This document shows positions 47,389 through 54,889 of a stretch of 64,000 nt of DNA, piece after piece (the stretch's first letter is position 1; each line of letters starts with the position of its first letter). The notes beneath the pieces are model-generated. The model ran no database searches. It saw only the letters and a list, made by a program, of their open reading frames with translations, and had not been told where the DNA came from. A program made the position numbers and the translations under genes. The stretch comes from Bacteroidota bacterium (GTDB lineage: Bacteria > Bacteroidota > Bacteroidia > Bacteroidales > JACABE01): NCBI GenBank assembly GCA_026391675.1, contig JAPLDQ010000045.1:1-64000 (forward strand). Reading direction: 5' to 3'.

Positions 47389-48091
47389 TTGTATTATTGC
47401 TGATGATGAACCATTGGCTTTAGATCTTATCAGATTTTATATCGAAAGGGTTCCTTTTTTGAATTTGGTAAAGTCATGTTCAAATGCTTATGAGGTGCTG
47501 GAAGTTTGCAATTCTACCTCTATTGATCTGGCATTTCTGGATATTCAAATGCCAGATATTAACGGAATGCAATTAGCCCATAAGATTGACAGCAAAATCA
47601 TGATAGTTTTTACAACTGCTTTTGAAAATTATGCTATTGAAGGCTATAAGGTAAATACAATTGATTATCTCTTAAAACCATTTAATTTTGAAGAATTTTA
47701 CGATGCAGTCATTAAAGCTAAAAACATGTTTATTGCAAAAAATGAAGCTTCAATAAGTTCAAATAAACAATACATTTTTATTAAAACGGAATATAGGATT
47801 GAAAAGATTGAATTTGAAGATATTTTATACATAGAAGGCTTGAAAGACTATGTAAAAATATATTTACAAAATCAAATAAATCCTGTATTATGCCTGATTA
47901 GTATGAAAAGCATAAGCGAGACCCTCCCTCATCAGCAATTTATGCGTGTCCATCGTTCATTTATTGTAAACTTATCTAAAATAAAAACCATTGAACGAAG
48001 CCGGATTATTTTTGGTAACACTTTTATACCTGTTTCTGATAATTATAAAGAGCAATTCCGCGATTTTGTCAGAAATCAATTGTTAGAATAG
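47375..48091 (+). CDS. LytTR-family response regulator
   Basis: A 238-residue two-domain regulator. The receiver domain has DDEP near the N-terminus, the phospho-Asp in LAFLDIQMPDING near residue 55 and the LKPF motif with conserved Lys. The LytTR DNA-binding domain (about 130-235) includes YIEGLKDYVKIYL and FMRVHRSFIVNLSKI. It pairs with the upstream kinase. Targets are likely direct repeats in promoters, which are not identified here. Confidence 0.93.
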   Translation: MEKLNCIIADDEPLALDLIRFYIERVPFLNLVKSCSNAYEVLEVCNSTSIDLAFLDIQMPDINGMQLAHKIDSKIMIVFTTAFENYAIEGYKVNTIDYLLKPFNFEEFYDAVIKAKNMFIAKNEASISSNKQYIFIKTEYRIEKIEFEDILYIEGLKDYVKIYLQNQINPVLCLISMKSISETLPHQQFMRVHRSFIVNLSKIKTIERSRIIFGNTFIPVSDNYKEQFRDFVRNQLLE

Positions 48092-48152
48092 ACTTGTATT
48101 TTTTTTACAATAAACTATATATTATTCAGCATAAGAGTTTCTTAAAATTCTT

Positions 48153-48160
48153 TACTTTTG
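48153..48160 (+). promoter_or_regulatory. Putative -7 promoter element for the coiled-coil protein
   Basis: TACTTTTG matches TAnnTTTG, 37 bases before ATG 48198. Confidence 0.45.
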
Positions 48161-48197
48161 TAGATGTAATTATATTTACATTAAATCAAAAAAGTTT

Positions 48198-49655
48198 ATG
48201 GATAGCGATAGAATAAGAGACGACGAAAGTTTGAGAAATTATAAGGAACTGAAGAATAAACTTGAACAAACGATTAGTAAAGTCAGTAAATTAAGCGATT
48301 TACGTGAAGCAAAAGGCTTGTTGATAGAAGTTCAGCAAAGTTTTAAAGGATTAAAATTACAACGCGAAGACCGAGAAGAGTTATATAATAAACTTCAGGA
48401 TAATTTTGCAATCATCAACCAAAAAATAAATGACGAGCGTCTGAATTTTGAGAACGAAGCTGCGTTGAATTACTTTAATATCAAGAATAAAGTGGATGAA
48501 GCCACTTATATGGTCCATCATTCAAGGGATTCAAAAGAAACCTGGAATTTTTTAATTGAAGTGCAGTCATTGTTTAAAGGTGCAAAATTACAGCGTGAAC
48601 ACCGCGAAACGCTGTATGCCAGGCTGCAGGAGGCTTTTATTGCTTTGAAAGAAATTAAAGACTATGAAAATAAGAGCTTTGTTGCAGAAGCAGTTCAAAA
48701 TTACTCGCAATTAAAACAAGGTGTAGATGAAGGTATTGAATTTTGCAATAATACTGATGATATCAGAGGTGCAAAAGACAGACTGATCAATTTACAAAGT
48801 GCTCTACGCGAAGCAGTTTTAACGAAAGAGCAGCGGGACGAATTACATACTAAAATTCAGACTGCATTTGATTTCATTAACTTACGTAAAGAAGAAGAAA
48901 CAGAAAAGAACACTGCTTTGTCCGAAACACAGTATGAAGATTTGAGCCCTAAAGTAAAGAATCTTTTAGCACTTGCTCAACAATCCAATGATTTCAAGAC
49001 GATTCGTGAAGAACTGAAATTACTTCAAACCGGGATAAAAGACTCAGGTTTGTTATGGGAGCAACGTCATGAGCTACAAACAATATTGCAACAAACTTTT
49101 GAAATATTGAACGAACGACAGGATGCTGACAGAAATAATTATACAAAAGAAGCTTCAGAAAATTATAAATGGTTGAAGTCATTGGTTGAAAAAGGCTTGT
49201 TACAGGCTGAAGAAACACATGAATACAAAGACACACGCGAATTTCTGAAAAAGATACAATCGGAATTCAAAGGTATTAAAATGATAAAAGAAGAACGGGA
49301 AGAACTCTATTCCCGTTTGCAATCTGCATTCGAAATACTGAATACACGCGTTGATGAGTATTTTCATACCAAGAAAAAGAACTGGGAAGTAAGAATGCAG
49401 TATAAACTTGCCGAAACCAATACAGAAATACATGAACTTAAAGCCAGTATTGAGAGAGACAAAGAGAACCTGTCAGAATTGGAAGACCATCTGGATATTC
49501 TGAAATCTTCGGGTAAGGACAATACTGCCAGAGCAGGCATTGAAGCCCGTATTATATCTGCTAAAGCCGGAATTGAAAAGAAATTGCAGGAGATTAACCG
49601 TCTTGAAAAAGAAATGCAGGATTTAAAAGACAGGATTGATCCATCTGAAGAATAA
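48198..49655 (+). CDS. Cytosolic coiled-coil repeat protein (DUF349-like)
   Basis: A 485-residue helical protein with no signal peptide. Five imperfect repeats of about 70-75 residues each contain the pattern LxxxLxxxFKGxKLxREDREELYxKLQxAF (for example LLIEVQQSFKGLKLQREDRE and FLIEVQSLFKGAKLQREHRE). A long C-terminal coiled coil (ELKASIERDKENLSELEDHLD) follows. The repeat resembles DUF349 (LQxxWKxxGxxxRExxExLWxxF). Function is unknown; a structural or RNA/ribosome-related role has been suggested for DUF349. It stands alone between two oppositely oriented blocks. Confidence 0.75.
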   Translation: MDSDRIRDDESLRNYKELKNKLEQTISKVSKLSDLREAKGLLIEVQQSFKGLKLQREDREELYNKLQDNFAIINQKINDERLNFENEAALNYFNIKNKVDEATYMVHHSRDSKETWNFLIEVQSLFKGAKLQREHRETLYARLQEAFIALKEIKDYENKSFVAEAVQNYSQLKQGVDEGIEFCNNTDDIRGAKDRLINLQSALREAVLTKEQRDELHTKIQTAFDFINLRKEEETEKNTALSETQYEDLSPKVKNLLALAQQSNDFKTIREELKLLQTGIKDSGLLWEQRHELQTILQQTFEILNERQDADRNNYTKEASENYKWLKSLVEKGLLQAEETHEYKDTREFLKKIQSEFKGIKMIKEEREELYSRLQSAFEILNTRVDEYFHTKKKNWEVRMQYKLAETNTEIHELKASIERDKENLSELEDHLDILKSSGKDNTARAGIEARIISAKAGIEKKLQEINRLEKEMQDLKDRIDPSEE

Positions 49656-49683
49656 AATTATTTCAAACAACTTAGTGTATAGA

Positions 49684-51069
49684 TTATTTTAAATCATACA
49701 CTGCTATATTTTCATTGTTTATAATGCATTTATAGGGTATACTATCCTTAAAACTATTTTTATTTACAACAATAAATTTACAACCTTTAGCTTTAATATC
49801 ATTCAGGAATAAACTGTCGCTTAATTGATTATCTTTACAATTCCAGCCTTTTCTGTGTGTAAAATATAAAAGCTGTGGATTTCCGTTTCCGTTGATTACG
49901 ATTAAATCCTTTTTTTCTGAAAAAGAATCAGCAATGCTCTCTAGTTCAGGTTTATATTTTTCTGAAGGCTTGATAAAAAAATCATGCTGTTGATTTGCAA
50001 GGCTTTCCAATGAAATTAACAGTAAAGGGATATATAAATATTTTAGTGGAAATTTTGAAAGTCCATAGCCTGCTACTAATGCCATTACAGGTGTAAACGG
50101 GATAATATAATAGCTGTGTAAGGGAAATACAGCGCCGGTTTTCAGGATAAAAAGCAGAAATGTAATTGTAATGATGGTAATGCCTGATTTGAGATATAAG
50201 TTTTTATCTTTAAAAATTATAAATATACCAATCAGGAAAAATATAAAAGCAAGATAAGAGGCCAATGAACTGAAATAAAATTTTTCGAAAAACTCAGGAA
50301 TTAAAGGTAATATTTCCCTGAAACCTTCAGTTAATCCTTTCGGAAAATACAACTGATAATGATAATTATTCAGCAGATAGGGCACCCAGTAAAAATACCA
50401 TAAACACACAATAGCAAAGCTTACAGCAGTTGTTAGAAATAAAAACATTTTTCGTTTTAACGGAATTTCTTTTATTAAAATGATAATTGAAACAACTGAA
50501 ATTAAACTCAATGCAGGTATTTTACATAAGCTTCCTAAACTTATAAATAAGAAGAAAAGTAATAATTTAAGATTAGAACCCTTGGTAAGATATAAATATC
50601 CATAATAAAGCCCGATAATTACCAGTGCAACACTGAAGGTGTCGGGCATAATTTTTCTGGAAAAGCCAAACCAGATGGATGACAGCAAAATAATAGCAGC
50701 ACTGAAGGCAATTTTTTTATCCGTAATTTTCTCTATCAGCAAATAGAAATAATATATACCTATACTGGAAACTATAAGATTTATTAATCTTCCATACCAG
50801 TGAGCATAATCAAAAACCAGTGAAACAATGTATATCAGATAGTTGAAAAACGGAAATTCGGAACCGATAATACCAGACTGATTTCCGCCCATATCTATTT
50901 GCGGATACAATATATTATGATTTCCTTCGTAGAAATTGCGGGCAATCATACATGTTAATGCCTGACGCCAGTTATGTCCGATCTCAAGCGGTGGATTAGT
51001 AATCCCAATGAGTCGTAATAAAAAGAAAATAATAATCCAGAATTCAATCCGGTAAAGTAATTTTCTCAA
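49684..51069 (-). CDS. GT-C-type membrane glycosyltransferase (family 39-like)
   Basis: A 461-residue polytopic protein with about ten membrane helices. The N-terminal loop EIGHNWRQALTCMIARNFYEG contains the acidic and His residues typical of polyprenyl-phosphate sugar transferases of the ArnT/PMT group (dolichyl-phosphate-mannose-mannosyltransferase-like). IMPDTFSVALVIIGLYYG and later PVMALVAGYGLSKF support the family. It acts in the inner membrane, adding a sugar from a lipid carrier to an envelope target. It is 19 bp downstream of the Tudor-like gene on the same strand. Confidence 0.78.
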   Translation of the reverse strand: MRKLLYRIEFWIIIFFLLRLIGITNPPLEIGHNWRQALTCMIARNFYEGNHNILYPQIDMGGNQSGIIGSEFPFFNYLIYIVSLVFDYAHWYGRLINLIVSSIGIYYFYLLIEKITDKKIAFSAAIILLSSIWFGFSRKIMPDTFSVALVIIGLYYGYLYLTKGSNLKLLLFFLFISLGSLCKIPALSLISVVSIIILIKEIPLKRKMFLFLTTAVSFAIVCLWYFYWVPYLLNNYHYQLYFPKGLTEGFREILPLIPEFFEKFYFSSLASYLAFIFFLIGIFIIFKDKNLYLKSGITIITITFLLFILKTGAVFPLHSYYIIPFTPVMALVAGYGLSKFPLKYLYIPLLLISLESLANQQHDFFIKPSEKYKPELESIADSFSEKKDLIVINGNGNPQLLYFTHRKGWNCKDNQLSDSLFLNDIKAKGCKFIVVNKNSFKDSIPYKCIINNENIAVYDLK

Positions 51070-51088
51070 AATATATAAGGATAAATGA

Positions 51089-51622
51089 TTAAACGCCTTT
51101 TTCGCCTACAAAATAATCTTCTTTGTTCTTGAACAACACATTAAATGTGGTTAAACTACCATAAATACGGGTAATATATTGCTGCATTTCCACTTTTTCT
51201 TCATCGGTGAGTTTGCTTGAATTTATTTTTTGTTCCATAACCCTTACACGGTCGCGAACCATTACAATTTTATGGAAAAATGCATCTATAGGAATTTCTT
51301 TTTCTTTAAGACTGCTGTCTCCTGGCAACATAATCAATTTACCGTTTGTCCATTTTGAACCCAACAAAACGGTTTCCTGTATATCGCTGAATCGACGCAG
51401 TACGCGTATCAGACTTTTCTCCATTTTCTCATAAGTTACCATTTCCGAAGGTGTTTCAACAGCTTCTATAACTTCCAGCCCTTCGTAATCGCGCATAATC
51501 TGACGGATGCCTGTTTCTATAAAACTTATTTCATAAGCATCGGAACGCATTTGAATAATTACGCCCTTTCCAAACTGAGGGTGTTTAACCCGTGAACCAA
51601 TTCCTAATTCTATATCTGTCAT
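51089..51622 (-). CDS. Tudor-like conserved Bacteroidota protein
   Basis: A 177-residue cytosolic protein. Residues about 1-55 (LGIGSRVKHPQFGKGVIIQM, DAYEISFIETGIRQI) match the Tudor-like fold found at the C-terminus of UvrD/PcrA helicases. The rest is helical. The function is unknown. It precedes a glycosyltransferase and follows a methyltransferase on the same strand, with gaps of about 20 bp. Confidence 0.75.
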   Translation of the reverse strand: MTDIELGIGSRVKHPQFGKGVIIQMRSDAYEISFIETGIRQIMRDYEGLEVIEAVETPSEMVTYEKMEKSLIRVLRRFSDIQETVLLGSKWTNGKLIMLPGDSSLKEKEIPIDAFFHKIVMVRDRVRVMEQKINSSKLTDEEKVEMQQYITRIYGSLTTFNVLFKNKEDYFVGEKGV

Positions 51623-51641
51623 TTTTATTGTCTCTTTTAAA

Positions 51642-52832
51642 TTATATTATATTAACACAGTTTTCTTCCAACAGTTTTTCCAGATAATGGAAACCTATAC
51701 CATGAATTTTCTTTATTTTGTTTATTCTCTCCAGTATAACCGGATCAGGCAGCTCTGCTGTTTTATGTTTTACACCTGCAATCAATACATTTTTAGGCGT
51801 ATGTTCGGTTGAAATAAACTCAAAAACCCTGGTTTTATAACCGTAGGCTTCCATCAGCAATGCACGGATGCCATCGGTTAATAACTCCGCCTGACGTTCT
51901 TTTAGTATGCCAAACTGACTGATAAACTGCAAATCGTCTTCCGGATTTAATTGCTTGCGTAATTGCTTATGGCAGCAGGGAGCACAGATGATGATTTTTG
52001 CATTGGCTTTAATTCCTCTGTAAATGGCATCATCAGTGGCTGTATCGCAGGCATGCAAAGCAATAAGCATATCTGTAGCAGGTATATCTGCATCTTTTAT
52101 AGTGCCGGTTTTAAACTCCAGATTTGTAAATGAAGATAACCGGGCAATACGCATACATTCTTCAACCAGTTCTTTTCTTATTTCCACACCAATAACATGA
52201 GGTGTCTTTTTAAGGACATGGTACAAATAATCATATAAGGCAAAAGTAAGATAACCTTTACCGGAACCCATATCCACAACATTAAAAGCGTTTTGGAGTT
52301 TTACAGTTTTTAATACACCATCAATAATTTCGATGTATTTATTAATCTGACGGTATTTATCCTGCATACTTGTCTTTACCTTCCAGTCTGCAGCAGTAAT
52401 ACCCAGTTCCCTGAGATAAATATTGTTAAAACCGGTAATCATTCTGCCTTTTTCGTGATCATGCGAAAGCTGAGGTATTTCTTTTTGTATTGAAGCTTTT
52501 TGCTTAATACTAACTATATTGTTTTTATTTATACTGAGAAAAAAATCAGTGTCCAGTGTATATAGTTCAGCCTGAAAAAAATCTGTTAAAAACAGATTTT
52601 CTATAATAGTACCTGCTTCTTCAATGGTATAATTTTTTGTAATATCTTTAGTTGGATATCTGTATACGAATGAAAGCCTGATACCTTCTTTAATCAGAAT
52701 AAGTTTTACGGAGACCGTATTCAAATCGTTGGTTTTTATGCGTTTGTTCATAAAAGCCAGGCGGACAAAGCTTTTATTTGTCAGACTTTCATTTAAAAAC
52801 TGAATAAATTGCTCAATATTATTTGTGTTCAA
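51642..52832 (-). CDS. SAM-dependent methyltransferase (METTL25/Methyltransf_32-like)
   Basis: A 396-residue class I methyltransferase. VVDMGSGKGYLTFALYDYL is motif I, with VIGVEIRKELVEE and LIALHACDTATDDAIYRG as later motifs. ICAPCCHKQLRKQL is the CPCCH feature shared by METTL25/GSTCD-like proteins that act on RNA or ribosomal substrates. The N-terminal region (about 1-150) is a separate alpha/beta domain. The substrate is unknown. First of the three-gene leftward block 51089-52832 that ends in the glycosyltransferase. Confidence 0.8.
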   Translation of the reverse strand: MNTNNIEQFIQFLNESLTNKSFVRLAFMNKRIKTNDLNTVSVKLILIKEGIRLSFVYRYPTKDITKNYTIEEAGTIIENLFLTDFFQAELYTLDTDFFLSINKNNIVSIKQKASIQKEIPQLSHDHEKGRMITGFNNIYLRELGITAADWKVKTSMQDKYRQINKYIEIIDGVLKTVKLQNAFNVVDMGSGKGYLTFALYDYLYHVLKKTPHVIGVEIRKELVEECMRIARLSSFTNLEFKTGTIKDADIPATDMLIALHACDTATDDAIYRGIKANAKIIICAPCCHKQLRKQLNPEDDLQFISQFGILKERQAELLTDGIRALLMEAYGYKTRVFEFISTEHTPKNVLIAGVKHKTAELPDPVILERINKIKKIHGIGFHYLEKLLEENCVNII

Positions 52833-52972
52833 AATGGATTATTTAATAAATAGAAAGCAAATTTCGCTATTTTTTTCTAATATTCAATGCAAAATAATAA
52901 TCTTTACTATTCAAAATTCAGATGATTTGCATGAAAATTTAAAAAATATATACATAATCCAAAGATTTTTAC

Positions 52973-52980
52973 TATCTTTG
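52973..52980 (+). promoter_or_regulatory. Putative promoter of the rimP-nusA-infB operon
   Basis: TATCTTTG matches TAnnTTTG. It predicts a start near 52987, giving a leader of about 90 nt to ATG 53079. Confidence 0.55.
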
Positions 52981-52992
52981 CACCCGATTTGA

Positions 52993-53061
52993 GGTATTCA
53001 AATTTCATTTTTGAGCGAATACCAGCAGAGAAAAGATATTGAGGGGACTAAATGTCCCCTC
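52993..53061 (+). promoter_or_regulatory. Structured leader of rimP with a terminator-like hairpin
   Basis: A first stem pairs GGTATTC (52993-52999) with GAATACC (53017-53023). A second, perfect stem pairs GAGGGGAC (53041-53048) with GTCCCCTC (53054-53061) over a 5-base loop and is followed by TTTTATT. The second stem lies 17 bases before ATG 53079. A hairpin in front of rimP is known as the rimP leader motif in some Proteobacteria; equivalence here is unproven. Confidence 0.6.
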
Positions 53062-53078
53062 TTTTATTACAAAAAAAT

Positions 53079-53540
53079 ATGATTAGTAAACAGAAAATAG
53101 CTGATTTAATCGAAGCGCAATTACATGGAACAGACCAATTTCTGGTTGAATTGAATGTGAGTGCCACCAATCATATCACGGTTTATATTGATGGTGATCA
53201 TGGTGTTACTATTGCTGATTGTGTTGCAGTGAGCCGTAAAATTGAATTTAACCTCGATCGCGAAGAAGAAGATTTTGAACTGGATGTTTCTTCTGCCGGT
53301 CTGGATTTGGGTATACGTCATAATCGTCAATATATCAAAAATATAGGCAGAAGTGTTGATGTAAAATTAAATGATGGCACAAAAATTACAGGTATTTTAA
53401 AATCAGTGGATGAAAATTCAATAAGTCTTGAAATGCCAGCAGTAAAAAAGAAAAAGAAAACCGATGAAGTTGTTGATTTGATGAAAGTCATTGATTTCAA
53501 AGATATTAAAGAAACAAAAGTTGTAATAACATTTAAATAA
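53079..53540 (+). CDS. rimP: Ribosome maturation factor RimP
   Basis: About 153 residues from ATG 53079. The in-frame ATG at 53052 lies inside the leader hairpin and would add an odd MSPLLLQKN, so the later start is preferred. RimP features: an N-terminal half with ISKQKIADLIEAQL and VYIDGDHGVTIADCVAVSRKI, the SSAGLD motif, and a C-terminal SH3-like domain (RSVDVKLNDGTKITGILK). It assists 30S assembly. First gene of the conserved rimP-nusA-infB operon. Confidence 0.94.
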   Translation: MISKQKIADLIEAQLHGTDQFLVELNVSATNHITVYIDGDHGVTIADCVAVSRKIEFNLDREEEDFELDVSSAGLDLGIRHNRQYIKNIGRSVDVKLNDGTKITGILKSVDENSISLEMPAVKKKKKTDEVVDLMKVIDFKDIKETKVVITFK

Positions 53541-53572
53541 ACTGAAGTTACATTTTAAAAAAATGAATTAAA

Positions 53573-54808
53573 ATGGAGAATATTAATTTAGTAGAATCAT
53601 TTTCGGAATTTAAAGAATTTAAAAATATTGATCGTGAAACCATGATGCGTATTTTGGAAGACGTGTTCAGAAGCATGCTCATAAAAAAATACGGACAGGA
53701 TGACAACTACGACATTATTGTAAACATTGATAAAGGCGATTTGGAAATCTGGCGTAACAGGGTTATCGTTGAAGATGGAATGTCAGAAGACGACAATCTG
53801 GAAATTGAATATTCTGAAGCAATAAAAATTGAACCTGATTTTGAAATTGGCGAAGAAGTTACCGAAGAAATTAAGATGAAAGACTTCGGCAGACGCGAAA
53901 TTCTGGCTATTCGTCAAAACCTGGTTTCAAAAATTCAGGAATACGAAAAAAACAATGTTTATAAAAAGTATATCGATAAAATTGGCGAAATTGTTACCGG
54001 TGAAGTATATCAGGTTTGGAAAAAAGAAGTTATGGTGCTGGACGATGAAGGTATTGAACTTTTATTGCCAAAATCAGAACAAATTCCTTCTGATTTTTAC
54101 AGAAAAGGTGATTCTATCCGTGCAGTAGTATTAGAAGTAGAATTACGCAACAATACACCTCATATTATTTTATCAAGAACATCACCTGTTTTTCTCGAAA
54201 GATTGTTTGAATCAGAAGTTCCTGAAGTTTATGACGGATTGATTACTATTAAAAATATAGTCAGAGTACCCGGTGAAAAAGCTAAAATTGCAGTTGAATC
54301 TTACGATGATCGCATTGATCCTGTTGGAGCCTGTGTTGGTATGAAAGGTAGTCGTATTCATGGTATTGTAAGAGAATTGCGTAACGAAAACATTGATGTT
54401 ATCAACTATACCAATAATCCTGAGTTATATATTACAAGAGCTTTAAGTCCAGCAAAAATTTCTTCAATAAAAATTGACGATGATAGCAAGCGTGCCGATG
54501 TATATATGAAACCTGACCAGGTTTCGCTGGCAATTGGTAAAGGTGGATATAATATTAAATTAGCAGGGAAGCTTACAGGTTACGAAATAGATGTATATCG
54601 CGATACAGATTCTTATATAGAAGATGTAGATTTACAGGAATTTGCTGATGAAATCGATCAGTGGATAATTGATGAACTCAAAAATATTGGTTGCGATACA
54701 GCTCGCAGCGTGTTGGATATTAGCGTTAAAGAATTAGTAAAACGTACTGATTTAGAGGAAGAAACAATTAATGAAGTTGTAAGAATTTTAAAATCAGAAT
54801 TTGAATAA
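53573..54808 (+). CDS. nusA: Transcription termination/antitermination factor NusA
   Basis: A 411-residue RNA-polymerase-binding factor. The N-terminal domain (about 1-125) is followed by an S1 domain (about 135-200; GEIVTGEVYQVWKKEVMVLDD) and two KH domains (about 205-345), with DPVGACVGMKGSRIHGIVRELRNENIDVI and the second KH SLAIGKGGYNIKLAGKLTGYEIDV. A short acidic C-terminus replaces the long tandem repeats of proteobacterial NusA. It binds RNA hairpins, pauses polymerase, and can act on the rimP leader. It lies 32 bp after rimP. Confidence 0.96.
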   Translation: MENINLVESFSEFKEFKNIDRETMMRILEDVFRSMLIKKYGQDDNYDIIVNIDKGDLEIWRNRVIVEDGMSEDDNLEIEYSEAIKIEPDFEIGEEVTEEIKMKDFGRREILAIRQNLVSKIQEYEKNNVYKKYIDKIGEIVTGEVYQVWKKEVMVLDDEGIELLLPKSEQIPSDFYRKGDSIRAVVLEVELRNNTPHIILSRTSPVFLERLFESEVPEVYDGLITIKNIVRVPGEKAKIAVESYDDRIDPVGACVGMKGSRIHGIVRELRNENIDVINYTNNPELYITRALSPAKISSIKIDDDSKRADVYMKPDQVSLAIGKGGYNIKLAGKLTGYEIDVYRDTDSYIEDVDLQEFADEIDQWIIDELKNIGCDTARSVLDISVKELVKRTDLEEETINEVVRILKSEFE

Positions 54809-54889
54809 AAATGAAAGTTAAATTCATTTCAACAAACTAATTTACAACATTATAAAACTGCATAATCCAAGGATTAAAATAAAAAAAAG

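Noticed and set aside
53052-53540. rimP starting at ATG 53052
   Set aside because: That ATG sits in the loop and right arm of the 8-bp hairpin, and the extra residues do not resemble the RimP start. ATG 53079 gives the usual N-terminus.
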